DNA of 64,000 nt from Loktanella sp. IMCC34160 (GTDB taxonomy: Bacteria > Pseudomonadota > Alphaproteobacteria > Rhodobacterales > Rhodobacteraceae), in NCBI RefSeq assembly GCF_004145845.1, contig NZ_SELP01000002.1, positions 186,001-250,000 of the forward strand, given 5' to 3'. The notes beneath the pieces were generated by a model. That model saw nothing but the letters and a program-made list of their open reading frames with translations. It was not told where the DNA came from and did not search any database. Of this stretch, positions 51,411 to 61,251 are shown in pieces. The translations under genes were made by a program, and so were the position numbers. The first letter of the stretch is position 1. The number at the start of each line of letters is the position of its first letter.

Positions 51411-52715
51411 TCATGCGCCGAAGACGCGGGCGAAAATCGTGTCGACGTGTTTGGTGTGGTAGTCCATGTCGAACCTCGCGTTGATGCCGTCCTCTCCGAG
51501 GGCGGCAACGACCTCTGCGTCCTGCAGAAGAAGCTCGCGGAAATCGACCCGCTCTTCCCAGACCTTCAGGGCGTTGCGCTGCACCATGGCATAGGCGTCC
51601 TCGCGGCTGACGCCGGCCTGTGTGAGGGCCAGAAGCACACGCTGGCTCATCACAAGTCCCGGGAACTTGTTCATGTTGTCGAGCATGTTGTTCGGGAAGA
51701 TCAGCATTTTTTCCACAACCCCGGCCAGACGGTGAAGCGCGAAGTCCAGCGTGATGGTCGCGTCCGGGCCGATGCCGCGTTCGACGGAGGAATGGGAAAT
51801 GTCCCGTTCGTGCCACAGCGCCACGTTTTCCATCGCCGGGATCACGGTCATCCGCACAAGGCGGGCAAGGCCGGTCAGGTTCTCGGTCAGAACCGGGTTT
51901 TTCTTGTGCGGCATGGCCGAAGAGCCTTTTTGCCCCATCGAGAAAAACTCGGCGCCTTCCAGAACCTCGGTCCGCTGCATGTGACGGATCTCGATTGCGA
52001 CGTTTTCGATGCTGCTGGCGATGACGCCCAGCGTGGCAAAGAACATGGCGTGGCGGTCGCGGGGGATCACCTGGGTCGAGATCGGTTCCGGGATCAGGCC
52101 CAGTTTTTCGCAGACGTGCGCCTCGACCGCCGGGTCGATATTGGCGAAGGTGCCGACCGCGCCGGAAATCGCACCGGTCGCCACCTCGGCCCGCGCGTTT
52201 TGCAGGCGGGTCTTGTTGCGGTCCATTTCCGCGTAGAAGCGGGCAAAGGTCAGGCCCATGGTGGTCGGTTCGGCGTGAATGCCGTGGCTGCGGCCGACGC
52301 GGACGGTGTCCTTGTGTTCGTAGGCGCGGGTCTTGAGCGCGGCCAGAACCCGGTCCATGCCGTCGAGCAGAATATCGGCGGCGCGGACCAGTTGAACGTT
52401 CAGGCAGGTGTCTAGCACATCCGACGAGGTCATCCCCTGATGCACGAAACGGGCCTCTTCGCTACCCACATGTTCCGCAAGGTGGGTAAGGAAGGCGATC
52501 ACGTCGTGCTTGGTCACGGCCTCGATCTCGTCGATGCGGGCCACGTCGAATTCCACATCCTTGGCCTTCCAAACGGCTTCGGCGTTTTCCTTGGGGATCA
52601 CCCCAAGCGCGGCCTGCGCGTCGCAGGCGTGGGCTTCGATCTCGTACCAGATCCGGAACTTGGTGGCGGGTTCCCAAATTTCGGTCATCTGGGGGCGGGA
52701 ATAGCGGGGGATCAT
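51411..52715 (-). CDS. purB: Adenylosuccinate lyase PurB
   Basis: A 434-residue fumarase-superfamily enzyme acting twice in purine synthesis (SAICAR cleavage and adenylosuccinate cleavage). Signature S-S-A-M-P-H-K-K-N-P, T-S-S-D-V-L-D-T and G-R-S-H-G-I-H-A-E-P are intact. The start M-I-P-R-Y-S-R-P-Q-M is the usual PurB N-terminus; upstream in-frame codons are not used. It is monocistronic here, away from purCSQ. Confidence 0.96.
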   Translation of the reverse strand: MIPRYSRPQMTEIWEPATKFRIWYEIEAHACDAQAALGVIPKENAEAVWKAKDVEFDVARIDEIEAVTKHDVIAFLTHLAEHVGSEEARFVHQGMTSSDVLDTCLNVQLVRAADILLDGMDRVLAALKTRAYEHKDTVRVGRSHGIHAEPTTMGLTFARFYAEMDRNKTRLQNARAEVATGAISGAVGTFANIDPAVEAHVCEKLGLIPEPISTQVIPRDRHAMFFATLGVIASSIENVAIEIRHMQRTEVLEGAEFFSMGQKGSSAMPHKKNPVLTENLTGLARLVRMTVIPAMENVALWHERDISHSSVERGIGPDATITLDFALHRLAGVVEKMLIFPNNMLDNMNKFPGLVMSQRVLLALTQAGVSREDAYAMVQRNALKVWEERVDFRELLLQDAEVVAALGEDGINARFDMDYHTKHVDTIFARVFGA

Positions 52716-52930
52716 CGGTGTGGCAGCCTTTATTCCTTGGGGAAACGGGATGGGGTGGGTCATACGGCGGATCGGTCCCGGTCACAACCCATCGACCCGG
52801 CAAATTGGCGGGACAGGCCAGCAGTTTGCCGCCTGTCCCGCCCGGCCTACTTGCGCCCGGGGGTGCCGCTGGCGATAGTCCCGCCATCGCGGTCGGATGG
52901 ATGGGAACAACGATGCGGAGAGGAAGCCTG

Positions 52931-53842
52931 ATGCGGGCCCTTTGGGGGCTTCTTGCCGTCATTGGTCTTGTGGTCCTTGCCCTGACGCACCTCGGCGCTG
53001 CTGTGCCGTTGGGGGACGCGCTGGCGGTTCTGCGGCCGCATGTGATCTTGCTTGGTGTGCCTGTCGTTCTTGGCCTGCTCTTGGCCCGACTGGGGCGGGT
53101 GGCCCTTGTCGCCCTTGCTGCGGTCTCGGCATCGGCCTGGTTCACCTATTCCGACTGGCACGGCACAGCGGATCGTCTGACCGGGACGGGCGCGCTGTCG
53201 ATCTATCAAAAGAACCTTTTGTGGAACGGCACGGACCGCGACGCCCTGTTGCAGGACATCCGGACCTCGGACGCGGATTTCGTGACCCTGCAAGAGGTCA
53301 GCCGGGAAAACGCCGCGATCGTTGATGGGCTGGCCGACCTATACCCCCATCGCCAGATTTGTCAGAGCGCGGGCAACGGCGGCATCGCCATCTTGTCCCG
53401 CCATCCGTTGCAGGACGGGCAGGACGGGTGCCGTGCCGGAGAGGGGATCATCCTTGCCCGCGCCGACCTGCCGAACGGTGACAGCCTGTGGATCGGATCG
53501 GTGCATCTGAACTGGCCCTTCCCCTATGATCAAGCGCGGCAGGTGCCCGGCGTGATCCGGGGCCTGGCCGCGCTGGACGAGCCGGTGCTGATCGGCGGGG
53601 ATTTCAACATGGTCCCCTGGGGCAGTGCCGTGCGCCAGATCGCGCGGGCAGCACGGGCCGACCGTGTCGGCGGTTACGGGTCGACCTTTCCGGGGTTTGG
53701 CTGGTTCGCGCCATTGGCCATCGACCATGTGCTGGTGCCCGACGGAACCGCCGCGCGGGCAGAGGTGCGGCCCCGGTTCGGGTCAGATCACCTTGGGGTG
53801 CTGGTCAGGCTGGATCTGCCGGGGCAAGCGCCGTCTCGATGA
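52931..53842 (+). CDS. Membrane endonuclease/exonuclease/phosphatase-family protein
   Basis: A 303-residue protein. The N-terminal ~75 residues hold two to three TM segments; the C-terminal domain is EEP-type (Mg-dependent): L-Q-E-V-S-R-E-N, G-S-V-H-L-N-W, G-G-D-F-N-M-V-P-W, D-H-V-L-V, S-D-H-L-G-V. Substrate unknown (nucleic acid, inositol phosphate or sphingomyelin-like). The start at 52931 has GGAGAGG before it. The 3' end overlaps the convergent OsmC-fusion gene by 38 bp. Confidence 0.83.
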   Translation: MRALWGLLAVIGLVVLALTHLGAAVPLGDALAVLRPHVILLGVPVVLGLLLARLGRVALVALAAVSASAWFTYSDWHGTADRLTGTGALSIYQKNLLWNGTDRDALLQDIRTSDADFVTLQEVSRENAAIVDGLADLYPHRQICQSAGNGGIAILSRHPLQDGQDGCRAGEGIILARADLPNGDSLWIGSVHLNWPFPYDQARQVPGVIRGLAALDEPVLIGGDFNMVPWGSAVRQIARAARADRVGGYGSTFPGFGWFAPLAIDHVLVPDGTAARAEVRPRFGSDHLGVLVRLDLPGQAPSR

Positions 53843-55031
53843 CCGAAGCGTTTTCCATCGTCCGGTGAACCGGGCATTTATCCGCGATTTCCAAGAGCCG
53901 CTGTCGTTGGTCGTCCGATAGAGCGCCGGTCAGGTGAACGGTCCGCGTGAACCGGTCGACCCGTTCCTGTGAACCGGTCGCCGCGTCCTGTGCGTGGGAT
54001 TTGTTATGCACCACCTCGACGCTGACCCCGTCCAGCGGCCAGCCTTTGCGCCGTGCGTACATCCGGATCGTCATGGAGGTGCAGGCGCCGAGCCCCGCCG
54101 ACAACAGCCCGTAGGGGGAGAGCCCGCGGTTGGTGCCGCCATAGGTGATCGGCTCGTCCGCCAGAATGTGATGATGCGGCCCGCCCTGAATGTCCTGAAG
54201 GAACCCGGTTGCGTCGGCCTCGGTCACGCGTACGATCCCCTCGGGCACGCCGGGTGGCGGGGCGGGGGGGCGCAGGTCAAGGTATCGGCCCGCCCAGGCG
54301 GCGATGACCTCGGCCACATATTCGGCGTCTTCGGCCCGGCTGAGCAGATGGTCCGCATCGTCAAGGGTGACAAAACTTTTCGGATGACGGGCCGCGGCAA
54401 AGATCTGCGCCGCGTTGTCGATCCCCACGATGGCGTCAAGTGGCCCATGCAGCACCAGAAGCGCCGCGCGCAGCGCGCCAATCCCGTCCTCAAGGTCGTG
54501 GGTTTCGACATCCTGCACGAAATCCCGACCAATCCGGAACGGCCGCCCCCCCAGATTGACCTCGGCGACGCCGTCCGTCTGAATCCGGTCGATGTCGCTG
54601 CGGAAGTTCGCGGTGACATGGCCGGGGTGAAACGGGGCGCCGATGGTTGCAATGGCCCGGATGCCCTCGATCCGCTGGCCTGCGCTCAGAACGGCGGCCC
54701 CGCCCAGCGAATGGCCGATCAGCAGGCTTGGCGCCATACCGCGCTTGGACAACGCCTCTGCCGCCGCTTCAAGATCGGCGATATTGGACGAGAACGTCGT
54801 GTTTTCGAATTCGCCGCCCGAATGGCCCAGCCCGGTGAAATCGAACCGAAGCACCGCGATCCCCATGCCCGACAGCCGTGCCGCGATCCGCCGGGCGGCG
54901 GTGATGTCCTTGCCGCAAGTGAAGCAATGGGCAAAGACCGCAGTCGCCAGATGTGGCCCGTCGGGCAAATCCAGCCGGGCGGCGAGCTTGTCGCCGCTGT
55001 GGCCAGGAAAAGTGAAACGTTCGGTGGGCAT
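53805..55031 (-). CDS. Alpha/beta-hydrolase-OsmC fusion protein
   Basis: A 408-residue two-domain protein. Residues 1-255 are an alpha/beta hydrolase with nucleophile motif G-H-S-L-G-G and a late D-x-x-H (D-D-A-D-H-L). Residues about 275-408 are an OsmC/Ohr domain with its two cysteines (L-G-A-C-T-S-M and K-C-P-V-H). OsmC domains reduce organic hydroperoxides; the fusion probably acts on lipid or acyl peroxides. GGAGG lies before the ATG. The 3' end overlaps the EEP gene by 38 bp. Confidence 0.88.
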   Translation of the reverse strand: MPTERFTFPGHSGDKLAARLDLPDGPHLATAVFAHCFTCGKDITAARRIAARLSGMGIAVLRFDFTGLGHSGGEFENTTFSSNIADLEAAAEALSKRGMAPSLLIGHSLGGAAVLSAGQRIEGIRAIATIGAPFHPGHVTANFRSDIDRIQTDGVAEVNLGGRPFRIGRDFVQDVETHDLEDGIGALRAALLVLHGPLDAIVGIDNAAQIFAAARHPKSFVTLDDADHLLSRAEDAEYVAEVIAAWAGRYLDLRPPAPPPGVPEGIVRVTEADATGFLQDIQGGPHHHILADEPITYGGTNRGLSPYGLLSAGLGACTSMTIRMYARRKGWPLDGVSVEVVHNKSHAQDAATGSQERVDRFTRTVHLTGALSDDQRQRLLEIADKCPVHRTMENASVIETALAPADPA

Positions 55032-55136
55032 CGGCGGACCTCCTTTGGATCGGACCAAAGTGGTCGGCAGGGGGCTGCCGCTCAACCCATGTTTCAGCAG
55101 TCTCTCGGGAAGGTGAGGGCCGGTAACCGGCCCGCC

Positions 55137-56477
55137 CTATTCGCCCATCAGCGCCGGATCGAAGGGGTATTTCGTCAGGTTCTCGAACCCGTCTTCCGTC
55201 ACCAGCACCTGATCTTCCAGCTTGATGGAAAAATCGCCGCCAACCGCGCCCACTGCCGCTTCGACACACAGGACCATGCCCGGTTGCAGTTCATAGTCAA
55301 AACTGCCCGGAACCGCGTTGTCTGGATAGGCGACCAGCGGCCATTCATCGCACAGGCCCACACCATGCATCATGCAGCCGTATTTCTGCGCCTGAAACTG
55401 GTGGTCCAGCCGGTGGCAATTCGCGGTCAGCTCCGGGATCGAAACGCCGGGTTTGATCATCTGCATGTTGGTCATGATGTGTTCATGGGCGTGGCGCATG
55501 GCATAGATCATGTCCTCGCGCGGTTTCCTGTCGCCGATCCACCATGTCCGGCTGATGTCGATACAGATGCCGTAGCTGCCGATCAGATCGGTGTCGAAGG
55601 CCACGATCTCGTTGTTCTGCACGATCCGGGGGCCGCATTCCTGAAACCACGGGTTGGTGCGCGGGCCGGAGGCCAGCAGCCGGGTTTCGATCCATTCGCC
55701 GCCCCGGCGGATGTTTTCGGCGTGCAACACGGCCCAGATATCATCCTCGGATGTTTTGCCTTGGGGCACGGCGGCGCGGGCGAAATCCTCCATCGCCTTG
55801 ACGGCTGTCTCGCAGGCATGGCTGGCGCAGCGCATCGCCTTGATCTCGTCGGGGCCTTTAATGGCGCGTGATTTCTCGGTCACCTCCTCGCCCGGCATGA
55901 TTTCGAACCCCTGCGCCTCAAGCGCGCGAAGCCCGTGCAGCATGACCTTGTCAACGGCAAGCCGCCGGTTGCCCCCGGCGTGGTCCGCGACCAGTTTGCG
56001 CACTTCGTTGGCAAAGACATCGGCGGCCACATCCACCTTGTCGCCCCGATCGAAGTAGAACAGGTCAGCCCCGGACCGGATTTCGCGCACGAGCGGATTG
56101 AATTCGGCAAGGAAGGGCGAATTCTTGTAGTCCCACAACACCATGTAGCCGTCCGGCAGGACAAGGCAGGCGCGGAACGGGTTGTGCGTGTTCCACAGCT
56201 GCATATTGGTCGAGTCAGTAGCGTAGCGGATGTTCAGCGGGTCGAACATCAACAGGCCGGCATAGCCCCGGTCCACGATCGCCTGTGTCAGACGGTTCAG
56301 ACGGTAGCCGCGCATGGCGTCCAGATCAGGAAGCTCCAGCCCCGCGGCCGCCCATTCCCCGAAGGCCAGTTGGGTCGGCCCTATTTCGATCCGGTCATTG
56401 TCATTGGGACTGCCGTCGCCCAGTCGATCACCACGGGTCGGGTCGATCTTGCGTCGGTCGCGGTAATGGTCGTTCAT
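55137..56477 (-). CDS. dddP: DMSP lyase DddP
   Basis: A 446-residue M24-fold lyase cleaving DMSP to dimethyl sulfide and acrylate. All metal-binding residues reported for roseobacter DddP are in register in this start: D295, D297, D307, H371, E406 and E421. Segments G-P-T-Q-L-A-F-G-E-W-A-A-A-G, Y-A-T-D-S-T-N-M-Q-L-W-N and M-H-G-V-G-L-C-D-E-W are family-specific. The start at 56477 is chosen because homology begins at M-N-D-H-Y. It lies 18 kb from dmdA, so both competing DMSP routes are present. Confidence 0.97.
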   Translation of the reverse strand: MNDHYRDRRKIDPTRGDRLGDGSPNDNDRIEIGPTQLAFGEWAAAGLELPDLDAMRGYRLNRLTQAIVDRGYAGLLMFDPLNIRYATDSTNMQLWNTHNPFRACLVLPDGYMVLWDYKNSPFLAEFNPLVREIRSGADLFYFDRGDKVDVAADVFANEVRKLVADHAGGNRRLAVDKVMLHGLRALEAQGFEIMPGEEVTEKSRAIKGPDEIKAMRCASHACETAVKAMEDFARAAVPQGKTSEDDIWAVLHAENIRRGGEWIETRLLASGPRTNPWFQECGPRIVQNNEIVAFDTDLIGSYGICIDISRTWWIGDRKPREDMIYAMRHAHEHIMTNMQMIKPGVSIPELTANCHRLDHQFQAQKYGCMMHGVGLCDEWPLVAYPDNAVPGSFDYELQPGMVLCVEAAVGAVGGDFSIKLEDQVLVTEDGFENLTKYPFDPALMGE

Positions 56478-56589
56478 CTGGGCCTCCCTGCCTGCCGTGG
56501 AATGCTGCGCCGGGGGCTGGGAAAAATCCGGCCTGTTTTCGACATTTTCGGGTATGGAATCTCCGGGCTGGTCCTGCCAAGAATTCGGC

Positions 56590-57348
56590 ATGACGCAATC
56601 TGCCCCAATCCTGCAAAGCCATATCCCGCAGATCCAGCGGGACAGGGCCGCCGCGCGGCTTCCGTCGATGGTGCCTGTCGCCCCGGGGGACTGGCTGCAG
56701 GTGGATGATGCCTATGCCGGGCAATTGGCGGAAAAGGCGCGGTTGATTGCTGCCCATCGGGACCGGGTGATGGCCTGCCTTCCTGAGGCGCGGGATGCGG
56801 CGGCGGAACTTCTGACGGTGGTTCTGGCAGAGATCGCCATGCGGCCCGATTTCGCGATGGTGGGGCATGGGATCAGGCGGCCGGATGGGGTGGTGGTGTC
56901 ACCTGATCCAAAGGACCCGCTGTTGACCCTGTCGCAATTGGTGCAGGAAGACCTGTGTATCCTGCAAAAACAGGGCGACGAGCATGTTCTGACGGCGGCA
57001 CTTCTGTGCTTTCCGGCCAGTTGGACGCTGGCGGAAAAGATCGGGCGGCCGTTGACCGTGATCCATGTTCCTGTCGCCCCCTATGACGACGGGATCGCGG
57101 CGCGGGTTCAACGGTTGTTTGATGGGGTGCAACCGGGGCGGCCGGTCTGGCGGGCCAACCTGTTGCGCTATGAAGACCCGACCCTGTTCCAACCCCGGGC
57201 CGAGGCCGATCAGCGCCCCGTGGGGCGCCCCGACAGCGCCTTTGAACGATCTGAACGGCAGACGGTCTTGCGGCTGCCGGGCACCAGGGCGGTCGTGTTT
57301 TCGATCCACACGCACGTTGTGCGCCGGGGTGCGATCAGTCAGGGGTAG
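56590..57348 (+). CDS. DUF3445 protein (heme-dependent N-demethylase-like)
   Basis: A 252-residue protein of the DUF3445 family, recognised from the segments L-V-Q-E-D-L-C-I-L, C-F-P-A-S-W-T-L and R-L-P-G-T-R-A-V-V-F-S-I-H-T. Members include heme-dependent oxidative N-demethylases. It is divergent from dddP, sharing a 112-bp promoter region, and overlaps the convergent downstream gene by 14 bp. Its substrate may be a methylated amine; that is inference. Confidence 0.78.
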   Translation: MTQSAPILQSHIPQIQRDRAAARLPSMVPVAPGDWLQVDDAYAGQLAEKARLIAAHRDRVMACLPEARDAAAELLTVVLAEIAMRPDFAMVGHGIRRPDGVVVSPDPKDPLLTLSQLVQEDLCILQKQGDEHVLTAALLCFPASWTLAEKIGRPLTVIHVPVAPYDDGIAARVQRLFDGVQPGRPVWRANLLRYEDPTLFQPRAEADQRPVGRPDSAFERSERQTVLRLPGTRAVVFSIHTHVVRRGAISQG

Positions 57349-57697
57349 CGAGCGTGTCACCCTTTGGGGCCGACAGGGTGACGACCTCGCCCGATTGTTC
57401 CATCCCGAACAGGCGCGTTGACAGCCCTGTGGACAGGTCAAGGTGCATCAGCCCGAAGTAGAGCAGGATGGCGAGGCCGAATTGAACGACCTTACCCAAG
57501 GGGCCGAAGCTGGCTGCCCGAAGCAGGGTGCGGAGGACAGCCAGCCGGTCTGTTCGTGGTCGCGCCATGCGGGCAGGGCGGGGGTTTGACACCGTCCTTT
57601 TACCGATCTCAGGCTGACGGGCCTGCGCTTCACGAAGGAAGTCGCTGACCTTGATGCTGCCGCCGGTTTGGTGTGACCGTCCGCGCTGCTTCTCCAT
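57335..57697 (-). CDS. Small membrane protein of the 57-59 kb cluster
   Basis: Unrecognised. 120 residues, basic N-terminus (K-Q-R-G-R-S-H...), one TM segment at about residues 73-90 (V-V-Q-F-G-L-A-I-L-L-Y-F-G-L-M). It begins 2 bp after the preceding gene's stop, so it is the third gene of the operon. Its 3' end overlaps DUF3445 by 14 bp. Confidence 0.6.
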   Translation of the reverse strand: MEKQRGRSHQTGGSIKVSDFLREAQARQPEIGKRTVSNPRPARMARPRTDRLAVLRTLLRAASFGPLGKVVQFGLAILLYFGLMHLDLSTGLSTRLFGMEQSGEVVTLSAPKGDTLATPD

Positions 57698-57699
57698 GG

Positions 57700-58146
57700 T
57701 CAGAACAGCACTTTCAGCAGTTCCTGCCCGGCCTCCAGCTGCGATGTGCCCATCGCGGTTCCGGTCAGGGCCATCGTCCGCGCCGTCATCGAAAGGCTTT
57801 CGCGCCCCAGAGCGGCAAGCACGAACATCGCCAGACCGATCGGTAGGGAAAACGCGAGAAGCGCGGCGTTGAGGGCGTTGGTCGACAAGCGGCGTTCAAG
57901 CGGAACCGTGGTTTTCGGCTTTTCCGGAAGGGCCGACAGAAGCCGACGGATGTCAAACCAACGCCGGCGCCGGACGTGCCGGTTGCGCAAAGCGCGCTTT
58001 GCATCCCGTTCGGCCATTTCGGCATCGAAACGGGCGGTGAGCGCGGGCAACACCTCTTCCGGGCGCAATCCACATCCCAGTCGGGCCGGGACCGGCTGAT
58101 GCCGGGCCTGCGGCGGTGCGTAGGTTCGTTTCAGTGTTGTGGACAT
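57700..58146 (-). CDS. Membrane protein with the NALN/LGRESLS domain (short paralogue)
   Basis: Unrecognised. 148 residues: basic soluble N-terminus, then a membrane segment containing N-A-L-N (90-93), A-F-S-L-P-I-G (98-104) and L-G-R-E-S-L-S (113-119). The same motifs recur in the next gene upstream (58199-59080), so the two are paralogues. AGGAG precedes the ATG. Function unknown. Confidence 0.72.
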   Translation of the reverse strand: MSTTLKRTYAPPQARHQPVPARLGCGLRPEEVLPALTARFDAEMAERDAKRALRNRHVRRRRWFDIRRLLSALPEKPKTTVPLERRLSTNALNAALLAFSLPIGLAMFVLAALGRESLSMTARTMALTGTAMGTSQLEAGQELLKVLF

Positions 58147-58198
58147 CGCTCGATCTCCTGTCCGTCGTTTGACCCTTGGTGGGCCTTTTCGGTCTTGT

Positions 58199-59080
58199 TC
58201 ATGTCAGCAGCACCAGTATCTGCGGGGTCAGATCCGAATGGGTGACACCAACCGATGCCCCTGCCAGCCCCATCATCCCGGCGCTAAGCGAGAGGCTTTC
58301 GCGGCCAAGGATCGACATGGTCAGCACGACCGCCCCCAAGGGCAGCGAGAAGGCGATGACCGCAGAATTCAGGGCGTTGACCGCAGCCCGGTGCACCAAG
58401 GGCTTAGCGAGCCTTGGAACGGGCAGTTCGTCTTCGGTCGGGTAGAGGGCCGTTCGGACCCGTGCACGGTCAAACCACTCCTCGCAGCCCTCGGGAGGGC
58501 ATGGAACGGGCCGGAACGCCCGGCTTTGCACCGCGCGCCCTGACATCTTGGCGGGGCGGACGGGGACCACTGCGCCCGGCGTCGTTTGACGCGGTCGTTG
58601 GTTTGCCTGCCTTGATCTTTCCAGCGCTTTCTTCACAAGTGGGACAAGGCACTCCACAAGGGTGCCGCAGATATCCGACCCAATGGTCTGATCGACCTCG
58701 ATCATCAGAAGTTCATCCGCGGGGTGGTACGACTGAACACGGTCGGCCAGGCCCCGGCATACATCGGACCGTTGACTGTACAATGGACCGAACCCGGACC
58801 CGTCCGGCCCACTTCCCACGGAAAACACAACGGCCTCGGCAAAGTCGCGAAAACAGTCGATATCCGCGAAGTCACGGCGGAAGTCGCAGAAGGCCACGCA
58901 GATGCGCAGCCCGGTCATATCGAAGATTACGAAATCGTCGGACCGGGACGACTGCGTCGCATCCAGCTCTGGGTTATTGCACAGCGTGTCCGAGAGTTCC
59001 CGGCAGAGCGCCGAGAAGTCCAGACGGGATGGTTTGGCATAGCACAAAGCCGAAATCGTACTGATGGATCCATTCTTCAT
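58199..59080 (-). CDS. Membrane protein with the NALN/LGRESLS domain (long paralogue)
   Basis: Unrecognised. 293 residues: an N-terminal soluble domain of about 150 residues (D-D-F-V-I-F-D-M-T-G-L-R-I-C-V-A-F-C-D-F), a basic/proline linker, and a C-terminal membrane domain with N-A-L-N (235-238), A-F-S-L-P-L-G and L-G-R-E-S-L-S (258-264). GGAGG precedes the ATG at 59080. It opens the three-gene operon. Not an obvious transfer: codon use is normal. Confidence 0.72.
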   Translation of the reverse strand: MKNGSISTISALCYAKPSRLDFSALCRELSDTLCNNPELDATQSSRSDDFVIFDMTGLRICVAFCDFRRDFADIDCFRDFAEAVVFSVGSGPDGSGFGPLYSQRSDVCRGLADRVQSYHPADELLMIEVDQTIGSDICGTLVECLVPLVKKALERSRQANQRPRQTTPGAVVPVRPAKMSGRAVQSRAFRPVPCPPEGCEEWFDRARVRTALYPTEDELPVPRLAKPLVHRAAVNALNSAVIAFSLPLGAVVLTMSILGRESLSLSAGMMGLAGASVGVTHSDLTPQILVLLT

Positions 59081-59240
59081 GGTCAATCCTCCAGCGTTGT
59101 TTCGAAATGGTTAACACCGAAATTGTGTGGAGAATTTGGAGTGACTGTGAGCATTTTGGCGACAATCATGTCAGGCTTGGTGCCAAAATGTGAAACGGTC
59201 AGGCCCGGGGCGGGCGATTGTTGCCGGGTTTTGGCCGGGC

Positions 59241-59275
59241 AAAAGGAAAGGGCGCCCCGGTCGGGACGCCCTTCC
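59241..59275 (-). terminator. Intrinsic terminator of glnA
   Basis: On the minus strand AAGGGCG pairs with CGCCCTT around a 12-nt GC-rich region that extends the stem, followed by TCCTTTT. It lies 24 bp past the glnA stop. Confidence 0.75.
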
Positions 59276-59296
59276 TGATCTGATGGTCCAGCTGGA

Positions 59297-60703
59297 TCAG
59301 CAGCTGTAGTACATCTTGTATTCCACCGGGTGCGGGGTGTGTTCGTAGGCGTAGACCTCTTCCCACTTCAGCGCCATGTAGCCTTCGAGCTGCCCCTTGG
59401 TGAACACGTCACCGGCCAGCAGGAACTCGTGATCGGCTTCAAGGGCTTCCAGCGCTTCGCGCAGCGAGCCACAGACGGTCGGGATCTCGGCCAGTTCTTC
59501 CGGCGGAAGATCGTAGAGGTCCTTGTCCGAGGCTGCGCCCGGGTCGATCTTGTTCTTGATGCCGTCGATGCCGGCCATCAGGAGGGCAGCGAACGCCAGG
59601 TAGGGGTTCGCGGCCGGATCGGGGAAACGAGCCTCGACGCGCTTGGCTTTCGGCGATTCCGACCACGGAATACGAACGCAACCAGACCGGTTGCGGGCCG
59701 AGTAGGCGCGCAGAACGGGGGCCTCGAAGCCGGGGATCAGACGTTTGTACGAGTTGGTCGCCGGGTTGGTGATGGCGTTCAGCGCCTTGGCGTGCTTCAG
59801 GATGCCGCCGATGAAATACAGGGCTTCCTGGCTGAGGTCGGCGTATTTGTCGCCAGCGAACAGCGGCTTGCCGTCTTTCCAGATCGACATGTTGACGTGC
59901 ATCCCGGTGCCGTTGTCGCCCGAGATCGGCTTCGGCATGAAGGTCGCAGATTTGCCATAGGCCTGAGCCACGTTGTGGATGACGTACTTGTACTTCTGGA
60001 TTTCGTCGGCCTGCTTGGTCAGCGTGCCGAAGATCAGGCCCAGTTCGTGCTGGCACGAGGCCACTTCGTGGTGGTGCTTGTCGACCTTCATGCCCATGCG
60101 CTTCATGGTCGAGAGCATTTCCGAGCGCATGTCCTGCGCGTCGTCGATCGGGTTGACCGGGAAGTAGCCGCCCTTGATGCCGGGACGGTGGCCGGTGTTG
60201 CCCATTTCGTATTCGGTGTCGGTGTTCCAGGCGCCGTCGATGGCGTCGACCTCATAGGAGACCTTGTTCATCGAGACCGAGAAACGGACATCGTCGAAGA
60301 TGAAGAATTCGGCTTCGGGGCCGAAGTAGGCGGTGTCGCCCACGCCCGAGGACTTCAGGTAGGCTTCGGCCTTGAGCGCGGTGCCGCGCGGGTCACGGTC
60401 GTAGGCTTCGCCGGTGTCGGGCTCGACCACGTTGCAATGCAGGCAGATGGTCTTTTCCGCGTAGAAGGGATCGACGTAGACGCTTTCGGTGTCGGCGATC
60501 AGTTTCATGTCGGACTGGTCGATGGACTTCCAGCCAGCAATGGACGACCCATCGAACATGAAGCCTTCTTCAAGGAAGTCTTCGTCGACCAGATCGGACA
60601 CGATGGTCACGTGCTGGAGTTTGCCCTTGGGGTCGGTGAACCGGATATCGACGTAGTCCACGTCTTCGTCGCGGATCAGCTTGAGAACGTCAGCTGCGCT
60701 CAT
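59297..60703 (-). CDS. glnA: Type I glutamine synthetase
   Basis: A 468-residue GSI enzyme making glutamine from glutamate and ammonia. [18 protein letters not shown] (active site) and the adenylylation loop D-L-Y-D-L-P-P-E-E with Tyr397 are intact, so it is the GlnE-regulated form. It follows glnB in the classic glnBA order, 35 bp apart. Confidence 0.98.
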   Translation of the reverse strand: MSAADVLKLIRDEDVDYVDIRFTDPKGKLQHVTIVSDLVDEDFLEEGFMFDGSSIAGWKSIDQSDMKLIADTESVYVDPFYAEKTICLHCNVVEPDTGEAYDRDPRGTALKAEAYLKSSGVGDTAYFGPEAEFFIFDDVRFSVSMNKVSYEVDAIDGAWNTDTEYEMGNTGHRPGIKGGYFPVNPIDDAQDMRSEMLSTMKRMGMKVDKHHHEVASCQHELGLIFGTLTKQADEIQKYKYVIHNVAQAYGKSATFMPKPISGDNGTGMHVNMSIWKDGKPLFAGDKYADLSQEALYFIGGILKHAKALNAITNPATNSYKRLIPGFEAPVLRAYSARNRSGCVRIPWSESPKAKRVEARFPDPAANPYLAFAALLMAGIDGIKNKIDPGAASDKDLYDLPPEELAEIPTVCGSLREALEALEADHEFLLAGDVFTKGQLEGYMALKWEEVYAYEHTPHPVEYKMYYSC

Positions 60704-60737
60704 GTTTGATACCTCTTTTGGAGTAGCAGTGTTGGAA

Positions 60738-61103
<366 letters not shown>

Positions 61104-61251
61104 CTAGGGCGTCTGACCACTTCCCATTCGCGGGGACAATTGGATAGGCTGTGATAGCGGTATCCGCCGGGGGCATTTCGGGTGGAGTGCCTAAATTTTG
61201 TGCAAATAGCCCGTCTGGCGGGCAGTTTGAAAACTTTGCGGGGCTCAATCC

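Noticed and set aside
58199-59086. TTG start for the 293-residue membrane gene
   Set aside because: An ATG two codons later has GGAGG at the correct spacing.
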